Shown here: positions 1-11,699 of the stretch, piece by piece
Layout: every line of letters starts with the position of its first letter
How positions within the stretch are numbered: position 1 is the first letter of the stretch
DNA from: Saccopteryx bilineata
Lineage: Eukaryota; Chordata; Mammalia; Chiroptera; Emballonuridae
Length of the DNA stretch: 64,000 nt
Assembly (NCBI RefSeq): GCF_036850765.1
Contig: NC_089496.1
Location: 51,157,613-51,221,612, forward strand
Direction of reading: 5' to 3'
Program-made: the position numbers and the translations under genes
Notes under the pieces: model-generated
What the model was told of the DNA's origin: nothing
The model's input: the letters and a program-made list of their open reading frames with translations, nothing else
Databases searched by the model: none

Positions 1-10
1 CGGGCGGCAG

Positions 11-230
11 CCTGCTGTAGCAAGGGCAGCCACCGTGGGGAGGACATCGGCCTACCTGGTGTCCTCGGGCGGGGACCTGCATGAGCAAGGGCAGCCACGT
101 GGGGAGTATATTGGCCTACCTGGTGTCCTCGGGCGGGGACCTGCTGTAGCAAGGGCAGCCACGTGGGGAGGACATCGGCCTACCTGGTGTCCTCGGGCGG
201 GGACCTGCATGAGCAAGGTCAGCCTCTGTC
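11..230. repeat. Minisatellite, unit about 64 bp, truncated by the window start
   Basis: The block beginning 'cctgc' recurs at 11, 76, 140 and 204, a spacing of 64-65 bp, each followed by 'agcaagg(g/t)cagcc' and, in the first three, by 'ggcctacctggtgtcctcgg'. Units alternate between 'cctgctgtag' and 'cctgcatgag', so the array may be built from 128-bp dimers. The fourth unit decays after about 30 bases. The array probably continues left of the window. Short overlapping frames here (35-391 on +, 52-270 on -) are products of the repeat. Confidence 0.85.
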
Positions 231-1211
231 TTCCTGACGAGCCCCGGGTGCCTTGGGCAGCAGTCAGCACCAGGGCCCTCAGACTCGGGCCTGCAGTCGC
301 CGTGCCACCCCTGAGTGGGCCAGCCTGCGCATGGCAGTGCCCAGATGGGGCTGGGGAACCAGACGGAGGACTACGGTTAGAGAGAGTATGAAAGGTGACC
401 TTGCAAACTCACCCCGAGGGCAAAGCAGATGGCCTGGAGCAGGTAGAGGGGGCGCAGGCGGCTCAGCACGGCCGCTGCCTTGCTGGGGAGCGTCCCCTGG
501 ACTTCGGCGGCTAATAAAACAGGCATCACGTGACAGGGGGTCGTGATGCTCGGGCAGCTCCAAGCATCCTGGCAGTCTGGTCATGGCCCAAATTGCGAGC
601 TTTGAGGGCTCTGCCATTAGCCCCCCAAAGGGCTCATTAAACAATACCTGACCCCGCGGTTTTGGCCAGGGCCGCCTGGGAGAGCTCATGGCTCAAAGGC
701 TAAGACACCCAGCACAGAAGCTGCCTGCTTCTCACCAGAAGGCCTTTTAATTTAAGGTTCGAGGTATCTTTATAGCCAGGATGAGGAAGGAAAAAAAAAC
801 TTTCCACCAGCAATTCATCTTAAAATCAATTAGGGCTGGGATTGCTGAAGATCAATGGATACGAGAGCACATCCCTCTCGCTGTCTTCAGCATCCAGAGG
901 AAGGCAGCCGAGCGGAGAGGAGACAGGAGGGGTGAGGTTAGGGAAGGCTGCCTTCTCTCTGCAGACCGCCCCGGAGGGGAGAGGCCAGGAGCCGTGTGGC
1001 CAGGCATCCTTTCCCCACCAAACAGGGAGCCTGATCAATCCAGCCATCAGCCCAGATTCACTGGTTAGCCAATGGGAGGACCTGGCCGACCGCAGGGAGC
1101 TACTCTTCGTGCCTGATGCAGCCAGCCTCCAGCAAGCCACGTCGGCGCAAATCACATTAGTGGGTGCCATTTCATCCACAGCTTTGAAGAATGTCAAACA
1201 AGTCAATCAAA
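231..1211. other. Unique sequence, no gene seen
   Basis: Moderately GC-rich unique sequence. Open frames of 90-136 codons occur on both strands and overlap one another, with no recognisable domain and no consistent codon pattern. I see no repeat that I can name. Confidence 0.5.
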
Positions 1212-1224
1212 ATATGTGAGCATG

Positions 1225-1601
1225 GGCCCTGACTGGTTGGCTCAGTGCTAGAGCGTCGGCCTGGCGTCCAGGAGTCCCGGGTTCGATTTCCGGCCAGGGC
1301 ACACAGGAGAAGCGCCCATCTGCTTCTCCACCCCTCCCCCTCTCCTTCCTCTCTGTCTCTCTCTTCCCCTCCTGCAGCCAACGCTCCATTGGAGCAAAAG
1401 TTGGCCCGGGCACTGAGGATGGCTCTATGTCCTCTGCCTCAGGCACTAGAATGGCTCTGGTTGCAACAGAGCAATACCCCAGATGGGCAGAGCATCGCCC
1501 CCTGGTGGGCATGCCAGGTGGATCCTGGTTGGGCGCATGCGGGAGTCTGTCTGACTGCCTCCCCGTTTCCAACTTCAGAAAAATACAAAAAATATATATA
1601 T
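1225..1601 (+). mobile_element. Long tRNA-derived bat SINE (copy A1)
   Basis: The head is tRNA-like ('ggttggctcagtgctagagc' as A-box region, 'gggttcgatttcc' as B box), followed by the 'gagaagcgcccatctgcttc' body, a pyrimidine-rich stretch, a second GC-rich body and an A/T-rich tail. A 13-bp target duplication, atatgtgagcatg, flanks it at 1212-1224 and 1602-1614. The body carries the CTCF-like core cgccccctggtgg at 1496-1508. The family resembles Rhinolophus-type SINEs; that assignment is from memory. Confidence 0.88.
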
Positions 1602-1703
1602 ATATGTGAGCATGAGTGGTGAGAGAGGCAGAAACAAATGGGGCTGGGTTTCTCGCAGAGCAGGTTGGAAAACTCTTCCAATAGGGTCCAGTAGGGTTGG
1701 GGG

Positions 1704-1889
1704 AGGCCTGGCCAGGTAGCTCAGTTGGTTAAGAGTGTCGTTCTGGTACGCCAAGGTTGTGGGTTATATCCCTAGTCAGGGCACGTACAAGAATCAAACC
1801 AATGAATGCATCAATAATTGGAACAACAAATCAATTTTTCTCTTTCTCTGTCTCTCTCTCTCTCTAATCAATAAAATTTAAAAAAAAAA
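1704..1889 (+). mobile_element. Short tRNA-derived bat SINE (copy B1)
   Basis: The tRNA-like head 'ggtagctcagttggttaaga' is followed by a degenerate B box, the phrase 'acaagaatcaaaccaatgaa', a pyrimidine tract and 'ataaaatttaaaaaaaaa'. Near-matching flanks (tagggttgggg and tagggttgtgg) suggest the target duplication. The same family recurs at 15445 and 37098. Confidence 0.82.
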
Positions 1890-1902
1890 TAGGGTTGTGG
1901 GA

Positions 1903-3184
1903 AATGGCTACAACAAATGTTGAATAATTATGCTACTGTGGGTTTGCTTGTGGATCAAACTTAGCCATGCTTGATAGTTGGCCAAGCATGGGCGAGGAAA
2001 GTGACGTCTTCTGTAAATCTCCTGGAAGTTATGAAGAATGAACTTCTCACTGGGCAAGTCTCCGAAACTGGGCTCGCTGTGGAGTTACGGCCCTCGCGCA
2101 GCTGTGGCTACTGGGGTGGAGTTGGGGGCGGGCTGACTCTCGCCGGGGAGGAAATCTCATCGAAAAAGTCACAGCCTGAAAGGACTTTTCTTTTTTAAGA
2201 GACACGATCATGATGCCAAAAAAATACAGTGCTGCGTGATTTGAAACTCCCTATTGTCTTCGTGGATGGGTGAACGGCATCTACGGATTTGTCTGAACCT
2301 TGTGGGCTGTGTACCAACAAATCTAAGCCCGGCTCAATGGCCCTTCTTCACTTATTCATTGGTCAGACTTGGAAAAAAAGGAGCGAATGGTAACTGCCCG
2401 CTCACATGTTGATCTCCCCTGGTGTGTCTCAACCTCGGTGGATGGTGGGAACTTTACCCAAATCATCTCTATGTGGCCAGCATCTAATATCAGAAAATAC
2501 TGGTGGCGTGAATGATTGAACTAAAAGGAAAACGGACAAAAAGAGTATCAGTGGGCACAGGTACATCAGCCTCAAACTTCCCTAAAATTAGTCATTACTA
2601 AGAAAAATAAAAAATAAAACGTCCTTTGTTTCACATGGAGGGTGGAAACCCTAACCCCGCACTTGAAGATCTCCCAGCATGCTCTGCCTGAGCTAGTCAG
2701 TAGCGACGAGTGAAACGGGACAATCTGTCGGCCCCTCTGGAAGAGAGACTGAATAAACGTCTTGTAAGCGGGCTGCTCCGGCAAGACCCGGAGGGGTTCG
2801 GGGTGGGGAGAGGCGAGGTCTGGCTCCCCAAAATGAGCTCTCCCACCAGGCCAGGTGGCGGAACTCAAGCGGAACCCTTAGATCCACTGCTGTAGCAGGT
2901 CACTGCGGAAGGGCAGCCCCGCCCGGGTGAAAGTGTGGGGGATGCTGTTGAGCAGACAGACTGGGCAGAGGACAGGGCCACACAGTGGGACTAAGAATTT
3001 AGCGGAGTCCACTGGTCTACACCCTGATACAGACAGGGTAGGGCTGTTCTTGCCACCCTCCTTCAAAGAGTCCCCTTCTGAGTCACCATCAAACCAAACG
3101 GTGTGACATTTTAAGTGGAGAATTCTTTGTTGAGAAATTTAAACCACCAGGCAAAGACATGTTAATTTCTAAACCAATTCAGAA
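1903..3184. other. Unique sequence, no gene seen
   Basis: Mixed-composition unique DNA. Open frames are under 100 codons and overlap on opposite strands. I see no named repeat and no convincing exon. Confidence 0.45.
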
Positions 3185-3199
3185 TCAACTGGCCATCTT

Positions 3200-3576
3200 T
3201 TTTTTTTTTTTATTTTTTTTATTTTTCTGAAGTTGGAAATGGGGAAGCAGTCAGACAGACTCCTGCATGCGCCTGACTGGGATCCACCGGGCATGCCCAC
3301 CGGGGGCGATGCTCTGCCCATCTGGGGCGTGGCTCTGTTGCAACCAGAGCCATTCTAATGCCTGAGGCAGAGCCATGGAGCCATCCTCAGCACCCGGGCC
3401 AACTCCGCTCCAATGGAGCCTCGGCTGCAGGAGGGGAAGAGAGAGACAGAGAGGAAGGAGAGGGGGAGGAGTGGAGGAGCAGATGGACGCTTCTCCTGTG
3501 TGCCCTGGCCAGGAATCGAACCTGGGACTCCTGCACACCAGGCCGACGCTCTACCACTGAGCCAAATGGCCAGGGC
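3200..3576 (-). mobile_element. Long tRNA-derived bat SINE, antisense (copy A2)
   Basis: Reverse-complement copy of the A1 family. The poly-T start (3198-3225) is the reversed tail and the right end 'gccaaatggccagggc' is the reversed tRNA head. A perfect 15-bp target duplication, tcaactggccatctt, lies at 3185-3199 and 3577-3591. The CTCF-like core is damaged by a one-base deletion (ccaccgggggcg, 3297-3308). Confidence 0.9.
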
Positions 3577-3684
3577 TCAACTGGCCATCTTAAGGGTGAA
3601 TGTGTTTTGATTTTCTAAAACTTTAATAAGCTGTCAATTCCTGGTATCGCATTAGAAGCGTTAAAAATATATATTCAGCCCTGT

Positions 3685-4090
3685 TGTAGCTCAGCCAACG
3701 TTTATTAGGCACCTCATACGCACTAATCACTGGGTCAATGCTGGCAGCACAAAGAGCCAGATCCAGACCTCACTCTTGACCTTGGGAAACTCAAGGTCAA
3801 CGAGGGGGAGGAAGGTTGTAAACAAATAGTAACAGTAGACCTGAGTACGTGCTTTCATGGGGATGGGCTATTAATATAATTTAGGGACAGGGAAAACCAA
3901 GTGATTGTTCAGCAGAGGACTGATGTTTATGCATACACATATATTTCTAGTCTCACCCTACGGCTTCAAGGCAACTGCCCTTCTTAGAGTGCATTGAAAT
4001 TATGCATTCACTGCTATCTCCCCATAGGCACTTGAGCTCTTTGAAAAAGAAGACCATACCTTATCTGTCCTTTTATCACTAGTGGATTTT
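3685..4090. repeat. Probable ancient interspersed repeat, decayed
   Basis: The stretch 'acgtttattaggcacctcat' and the following 'actaatcactgggtcaatgc' resemble the 'tttattgagcacctactatg' phrase common in old mammalian repeats. Near 4030, 'gagctctttgaaaaagaaga' resembles the L2 3' end. Family and boundaries are uncertain. Confidence 0.3.
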
Positions 4091-5899
4091 ATAGCCTCCT
4101 ACCTGGAAAATTTCCCCCTCAGTCCAGTAAACCAAAGGTCAACCAGATTCTATTTCTGAGTTACGTGTTAAAAAATGGTTTCTGGGGAGTCTTGTAAAGG
4201 CTGGGCTGCATCCCTGCGATGATTTTAAGCAGAAGGAAAGAGAGAGGGCTTATAACAGGAGCAATGATCGATGAACTCTGGTTAGCTCACTGCTGCACCA
4301 GGGTTCTGCTGGATTTATCCCAGACGGTTGTAAACTGGGACACCCTCATAAATCCCCAGGCCTTTTCCTTCCTGTGGTTGGTTACTGCAATATCCCAGGG
4401 CCGCAGAACTCTTTCCAAACTAAAGTAATTGGGAGCCATTTATTACTTATAACGGAGAACCTGTCGACCGCGATAGCCACAAAGCTCACACAATTAAAAC
4501 AGCGCAGAGCGCTCTCATTCTGCAGAATCCTGACAGTTATTTCACGGTTTAGAGCCGACACACCCGAGGAAGACCTGCAGTGGCTCCTGGATTCTCCCAC
4601 GCGATTCCTCTTCCTCCCTGCTCACCCCTGTACCCCTCTCAGCTGGAGGGAGACAGCTGCTCCCACGGTTTCTGGAAATCCACCGGTGGGGGGCGGGGTG
4701 TTGGCCGTGTTTTCATCTGAACGTGGCCCCGCCCCTTAACGCAGCGCGGACAGCAATTGTAGGGCTCACAGACCTCCGTTCCTCTGTTCCTTGCCCATGA
4801 CGGGCGTCACTCATCTATCGAGGCACATTTTTCTCTTTTCCTGGTGAACCCAGGAGTCCGCCTGCACGCAGACCTTGCCAGTCAGTTAAGTCTGAGACTC
4901 ACAATGACACCCATCCTCCGTCTCGGAAGGAACCCATGCTGAGGAGCAGTCGATAAATCTTATCCAACCCACGCTGACCGTTCAGTGACTTTGGATTAGA
5001 TTTTCTTAAAAGTCCCAATGCCCCTTAATGAAATTTCTCTGAGGACGAGCCCAGGTCCCCTCGATGCATGAACTTGTGTTCGATTTTATGTCCTTGTGGA
5101 TGTTGTTCAATCCACTAGCTAAACAGCATTTCCATCTCACTCACCGCCTTGAAGATGAGACACGAAGTCAAGGCTAACACCTCTGGACATGGAGCACGGG
5201 CCATGGGAAGGGCCCAGTCACGGGGCCCAGAAAGTGCCAAACACTCAGGATGAGCTGGCACAGGTCTGTCCAATCAACGAAACAGTGGGAAGTCACGTGG
5301 GTCACATGACAGACCTGCCGATGTTGAACATGATCGCCTTTTCCCTTCCTTTCAAACTGCAATGATTTTTTATTTTTAAAAAATGCAGGAAAAAAATTCT
5401 GACTGTAACCAATGTTGAAGGAACTTCCGTAGAATTATAGTTTGGGTGGAAGTAATGGAGGTTTTTTAATTTGTTTTTTTTAAAGAAGTAACGTTTATCG
5501 CTATACAGTACAAATACTCTGGCTAACTTGTCTATTAAAAACAAATGACATGATTTCCTACCTAACGGATATACTTTGTATTCGAGTTCAGTGATATTGA
5601 AGAGTCCATGTTCTGTTAAGTTTTGCTATGTTTTGTTTTTAAAGGAAAGAAAAATTGCAAAAGAAGTGGGGGAAAGGCAGGCATCACAGAGTGATACAAC
5701 CGAAGGGAGCTTAAAGAAAAGTTAAAACGACACCCTGAGAGTTCTCAATTTCTTACCTAAGAAAAGAATACACGTTAGGTTGCACCTTGCTGGGCATCCT
5801 CGTCTTGAATTAGAAAATACATTTTTAAACTGGGAAGGAATGTGATATGTCCCCGCTCCCTTGCACTATCTCTTCAGATCAGGAGAAGGGCGACTGCTC
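4091..5899. other. Unique sequence, no gene seen
   Basis: Largely unique DNA, turning AT-rich from about 5360. Short open frames only (the longest is 121 codons at 4374-4739 on +), without recognisable domains. Confidence 0.45.
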
Positions 5900-5904
5900 A
5901 AGAT

Positions 5905-6065
5905 CACGTTGGCTCTAGTGACATGAAGTCAAGCAGTGAACCACCCTGGAGTCAGCCGGAACTAGGTGCAATTCTTGGCTCTCTCAATTTCCCCATCTAC
6001 GTGTCCTGGGGGCACATTTCTGAACCTCTCTAAGCCTCAGGTCCCCATGAAACTGGACGTCGCAA
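5905..6065 (+). repeat. MIR SINE remnant
   Basis: The order of phrases resembles the middle of MIR: a 'ctcaatttccccatct' segment followed by 'gaacctctctaagcctcagg' and 'ccccatgaaact'. Strongly decayed; boundaries are approximate. Confidence 0.45.
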
Positions 6066-8477
6066 GCTAGACCTTGCAGTGTGGGGCAGGGAATGAAAAA
6101 TGCCAAGCAGTCCTTATTAGACCAGACAACAATGGTGGCCTTTGCTTATGTTTATTCTGTTAACCGTTTGAGTAGTGAGTTTTTTTTCATGCTCGCTGAC
6201 CTCCCCAGGAGTGAGGTGGTTTTTTTTTTTTCAAAAAAATAAAATTAGTTCCAGTTCCAGTTTTATTAACTTTAAAATCATGTTTGTTTGATAACCAATT
6301 TATGGAAACAAGAAGCACATACATTAGCCTTTTTTTAATGTTGCCTTACCCCTGTATGATCGTACTCTGGAGGGTCAGGAGGCACGAGGACGTACATGAG
6401 CGTCAAAGGGTTAAGGAGAAGGGTAGGAGGTAACCTGTTGGAAGACAGTCGAGATCAAGCACTGGGAAGCCCAAAACTGCCAAGGAGAAGGATTGGAACT
6501 GCACGTGGTAGGAAGTGGTGAAAGTGTAAGACCTCTGAGCAGAGGCAGGGAGCGACCAAGTCCAAGGCTAATTAATGACTAAGCCAGGACGCCTGGAAGT
6601 CTGGCTGGCTTCACATCTTCCTCCGCGGGCCGCCTCCTGCACCACCCGGGGCGTGCTCTCTTTTCTCTCGTGTTTTCTCCCCCACCCCAAAACACGACGG
6701 GCATCCTTGGGGATTGCCCGATCGAGTATTCTGTATGGGCTAGTGAGAAGAAGAAGAAAAAAAAAAGCCCACTGACCAAGGAGCTGTTTATCTTGAGGAA
6801 CCAGGTATTCCTACAGTCTCTGGCCAGGCCTGGCCGGGGGCACCCCCGTGGTAACAGGGAGAAAGAGTCTGCTCTGGAATGGACAGTCGTCAATGTGCTG
6901 TGCAAAGTCGGGGCATGCCACTGAAGGGACAGCACCGCCAGTTAGAGCGGCGGCACATTCGCTACAACTTCAGGTCCAGACCCTCTCTCCCTCTCCCTCT
7001 GTCCCGCCCACAGAACAGAAAGAACAAACAAGGATGCCAGGTGAGCAAAATGAGAAGGAAGAACAACAAGAGATAGGACACACACAAGACGGGATAATGG
7101 ATATTATATTTAAGGCCTTTTTTTCAGTGTTAAGATTCACCCAGGGAAAGAAAACGTCAAGCTATAAACGCTTGCTCGTTTGGTATAATATCTTCAAAAG
7201 AAACGCCTCAAGATACCTGACTGAGACACGTGCATTTTGTCTGAAGGTGACTGGGAGGCAGGTCGGCTCCATAAACACGTTTATAAACGGGGGACCCAAG
7301 CCCAGGGGATGGCGGGCATGGCTGTCTGGAGAGGTCAGTGACAGGCCTCACACGGGGCCCCAGGTGCACGTCCAGAAGCCAGACCCCAAAGCAGCTGTCT
7401 ACCACAGGGGCTGTCCCCTCCCTGGTTAGGATCACCAAAGTCACGCTGGTGTTTCTAAATGAGTCCCCTTCCTCCGGGGGCCCACCTCCTGAGCTTCCCA
7501 TCAGCTAACCTCAGCTATTTGTCTTCGGCTAACTGGGTCTCTAAGATACCTCTGCAACCTGCTGGCTCCCACACGCCATCAGTCAGTGCCAGCCCCAGCC
7601 CCAGCTGAGAAGACGGCGGCCTGGCTCAGCACCCCACGCCTAATGAGCCACCGTGAGTGATGACTGCTGGGTAGACACCACACAGAGAATGCCAGTCGGC
7701 TAAACGAGGATTGCTCTCGACGGCGCACCGCCGCGGAAGGCAGCGCGCGGCAGATCAGGACACCCAAATTGTTTCAGACACATTGTAATTTTCCAAGGCG
7801 GCGAAGCTTGCTAGCATTTATTTAACGTGTTAAGCCACAAGACGGATAAAGTTTCGGTCATTTAGTGGGTACAATCCAACAACTTACACAATATTGCCTA
7901 GATGTCTCTAAGCTGCCGCCGTAAGAATTCTTATCCATGAAGGGAAAAATCTTACTTGTGGGTTGGCAGTTTTGTCAAAAGAAACGTGGAAGGCTGTGGA
8001 TTACAAAAAAAAAAAAAATGGTGCCTGCTATATCTGTGTCTTTTTTATAAAAATGCTCACGCTTTACCAAAAAAAAAAAAAAAAGAAAGAAAAAAGATGG
8101 CATGTCAATAGAAAATCGTCCTGAAAAGGCAGCACATGTAATTATCTCCGAGATTAATGTTAGCAAGGGTTGGGTAGATCACAGGGGAAAGACAGGAAAG
8201 AGTTGGTGAGTCACATCCAAAGGGATTTATTTTTGAAATTATCAGAATATTAATAACAAGCTGGTAAGGGACAAACCCTAACAATGGTCCAGGGTATATA
8301 CATTCCCCTCATAGACAGGGGGAAAGAGAGAAATGAAGTTGAGAGAAAACTGGAACACTGGGTAGTAACTAAATGGGTCACGTTTTTTTCCCCATTTTAT
8401 TATTTTGATGTATTTCCTAAGGCTCTTCGGCAATAGAGAGTGGAAATACATGTGCTTCAGAAACAAGGAGATCTATG
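6066..8477. other. Unique sequence with several A/T homopolymers
   Basis: Contains T tracts near 6182 and 6220, and A tracts near 6750, 8006 and 8070. A 193-codon frame at 6848-7429 (+) is composition-driven: it begins inside another frame on the same strand, has no domain and overlaps antisense frames. No gene is supported. Confidence 0.45.
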
Positions 8478-8670
8478 ATCACTTACTGCTCATCTCTGAG
8501 CCTTCATTTCCTACTCTGTAAAATGGGGATAATACTCCAAAACACATAGTTAGGAGAGTTCAAGTGCCTAGAATACTTCCTGACACATAGTGGGTGCTTC
8601 TGACACACAGCAGGTACTTCTGACACACAGTGGGTGCTTCTGACACCTAGCATGTCTTCAATAAATAGTA
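8478..8670 (+). repeat. MIR SINE with an internal local tandem expansion
   Basis: Clear MIR phrases: 'cttcatttcctactctgtaa', 'aatggggataatactcc', then an 'acacatagtgggtgcttctg' end and 'ttcaataaatagtagct'. The end phrase is present about four times in tandem (8580-8655; unit about 21 bp, 'gacacayagygggtgcttct'), whereas MIR has it once. Confidence 0.78.
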
Positions 8671-11345
8671 GCTTCCTCTTTGTTTTTCTTCACATTTACG
8701 GCATGTGACACTTCCACCTTCTGTTCCAGCTCACTTGGTACACCTTTGTGAAGCTGTGCAAGTTCCTTACATTCACGGTTTGTCCGAGTGCCCGCCGGCA
8801 CTACACCCTGTGGTCTGCTTGGGGAGGGTGCGGCAAACGCTCACTGGAAACACAGCTGAAGGACTCAACCCACCAGACAAGGAATAGCGCCACGCCCATG
8901 TAGCCTCCTGGGTCGGACGGCTCTATGACCATCGTGATCCCACTGTAGGTAATTTATGAATCCACACTCGCCTCGTTCATTAGAGTGGCTTCCTCTCAAG
9001 GGAGACCTTGTACATAGCACACACTCAATAAATATTAAATGACAATACTTTAATGCACCTTTGTATCTCTTTGGGGGGGGGGCTCTGTTGATGTCAAGGG
9101 CTATTGCATTAGAGAGGAGAGATGTCAACCAGGCTCAGCAGGAGAGAAAATGTGTGAAAATATTTCTTTCAGGGGTAACCGCACAGAGCTTGTGATGAGA
9201 AAGTCAGAAGGTGGAGGTAAAAACGGCGGACTGCTTATATTCTTGAGAAAACTAACTGACTTGAGTTCTGGGGTCAGATGGAGTTTGACTGAGGCGAGGA
9301 GGGGACACTATGGGAGATGAAGTGTGGTGGTCCTCACAATGGGACCACCCCCCACCTGAGGAGGATACGGAGTTGGGACAAAAAGAACCACAGTCATGTC
9401 AATAAGTAACCACAGAGACTAAACCACACGTGGGCTATTAGCTCTGCCTTGGAGCACAGTCTGGGGAGGAGCTGAAGGGACGGGCAAGGAACGGGGTCAT
9501 CAGAAAGAGACGGAGTCGTGGACAGAAGAGGTCAGAGGAGCCGGTGTGCTACGGCTTCTGAGCCCGGCTGCTGTTTGCTGATCTTGTGTTGACAATAAAC
9601 CGTGGGATTGTGAGTGGACTCCTCGCTGATGGTTTCCCAACATATGACCTGGCAGAGGAGAGATCTGAAGGGACTTTAAAAGCCCCATGTCCTAGTTAAA
9701 GCAGGGATTATTCACTCAGAGCTTTAAATTCCCTGAAATTGTGTCACAGTCCGTGAACACGTACATGTCTGTTTCTCCACCCCCCCACCCCCCTATCCCC
9801 AGGGAAACCACGGCTTTCAGCAGCTTCTCAAAGTTGGTCATGAGAAAGCCCGTAAGAACCACCCGTTTAAAGGGGTAGCAGGAGAATAAGAACAGTGCCA
9901 ACCAGAAGAGACACTGCACCTCCAGCTTTGAGCTATAAACTAATCTGTCTATAAGCACCTCTCAGACAACATCGCCTAAAACTCATTCTCTCCCTTTAGA
10001 AACTGTCCTTCTCGATCATTCCCTATGAGGGTTCATAGGGTATCCTTCCTTAAACTGAAAATAATGAAGTCATCTTGGACCCTTTTCTCCTTTTCACCCT
10101 CTGTGTCCAGCGGTCACACTGTGAATGCGCTGTCCCGATGTCCCTCAGCTTTGCCTGTCTCCTTCCTCCGCCTGCTGAGAGTCAGCACCCCCAGCTCAGA
10201 AGTCTCCTAGCGAACCCCTCCCCCTCCACGTCTAACCCGCTCTCCCTCCCGCACAGAGGGACCTGGCTGTCGAGCAGAACACACATTGGACCCCGTGGAG
10301 GACCAGGTGGTCAGCAGCAAACAGCCAACTTCTCACCATGGAGATGACCGTCCTCCATCACGGGGGCCTCTGCCTGCATCTGCCAGTCCTGTCATCCACC
10401 ACCTCCCACTTCAGCCACTACCTTCTAGAATCACCCAGCGCCTAATTTCCCTGTTCGTCACGCGGACATCTCCTTCTGAAACGCCGCCCCTTTAACTGGC
10501 TAACCGCTCACTTCCATTGAGGCCAGCTTGTCGCCCCAGCACGGCCCTGTCTCCTTGCAGTGAGAGGCTCAGGCAACGCCAACAGCCCCTCCACCCTCCA
10601 CCGCATTGCTACCATCTGTGGGCAAGGGCACTTATTAGTTGTGCGATGCCCACAATACCCAGAAGACGGTCTAGCCTACGGAGAATCGGTGGTGGACCCA
10701 CTTCTTTCTGGTTGGGGGGTCCTGCCGGTACCACGGCTGCTCTGCGGGCCGGGCCCACAGCAGCGAGCCGCAGGGTGCCACCAGCAAGGAAGGGCGATGA
10801 GAAAGACAGCTCCCACAGGAAGGTCTCGACTGGAGAATAGAAAACCCTGCTGACTCCCACGGGTCCCGCCGCTCCTATGTGACCCGTCAGCCGGATGAAG
10901 GACAATTCAGTCGCACCTCGACTTCTCACAACGGGTCAGCTCTCCCAAAGGGCCGCGTGACTCCCTCATCAACGCCGCAGCGTCTGTGGCCAGAGAAGCG
11001 AAGGGCCCGCGTGCGCCAGGTCTGGGTGACTCGGCTCAGTCGCCTCGCGCATACACTTCTTTTTCAAAACCCACGCTCTGCTAGCAAGCTTGGGACTGTT
11101 TGCATCCAAATTGGCTTAATTATGTGAACTGGGGATGAGAAAACCCATTCCGCGGAGTAATACAAGCAAGACAGACAACCCGTACGAGCCGTAAGGTGCT
11201 GCTCTATGAACCAGAAACATTTGAGAAAACTGCCTCCTAGTATAAGAGGCAAGATTCCAGCAAGTTCAAGTACAGGCAGCTTTCGTTTGAACAGAGTACA
11301 GCTTCCTCAACTACTGGCCCCGGTCATAAAAGGCTCAGATGAAAT
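8671..11345. other. Mostly unique sequence, no gene seen
   Basis: Short frames only. 9000-9045 ends with 'cacacactcaataaatatt', a MIR/L2-like 3' end. A G run lies near 9072 and a C run near 9780. The 10.0-10.9 kb part is richer in GC and holds a 107-codon frame at 10517-10840 (+) and a 106-codon antisense frame at 10609-10929, but neither has a recognisable domain. Confidence 0.45.
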
Positions 11346-11357
11346 ATGTCTCTCTCT

Positions 11358-11697
11358 CTATTTTTTTCTTACAGAGACAGAGAGAGAGTCAGAGTGAGGG
11401 ATAGACAGGGACAGACAGACAGGAACGGAGAGATAAGAAGCATAAATCATTAGTTTTTCATTGCGCGTTGCAACACCTTAGTTGTTCATTGATTGCTTTC
11501 TCATATGTGCCTTGACCATGGGCCTTCAGCGGACTGAGTAACCCCTTGCTTGAGCCAGCGACCTTGGGTCCAAGCTGGTGAATTTTTGCTCAAACCAGGT
11601 GAGCCCACGGCCAAGCTGGTGACCTCAGGGTCTTGAACCTGGGTCCTCTGCATCCCAGTCTGACGCTCTATCCACTGCACCACCGCCTGGTCAGGCA
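11358..11697 (-). mobile_element. Bat SINE of the 'ggtggcacagtggata' family, antisense (copy C4)
   Basis: Reversed copy: a purine-rich start 'gagacagagagagagtcaga', the middle phrase 'ttgttcattgattgctttct', repeated 'caagctggtga' phrases, and an end 'cgctctatccactgcaccac' with 'cgcctggtcaggc', which is the reversed tRNA head. Flanks share tctattttttt, a weak target duplication. Confidence 0.82.
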
Positions 11698-11699
11698 TA

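Noticed and set aside
6848..7429. 193-codon frame as a gene
   Set aside because: No domain or family resemblance; other frames overlap it on both strands.
9230..9690. LTR with 'gacaataaaccgtgggattg' polyadenylation-like signal
   Set aside because: The AATAAA and U5-like phrases are suggestive, but no TG...CA ends, target duplication or internal sequence could be found.
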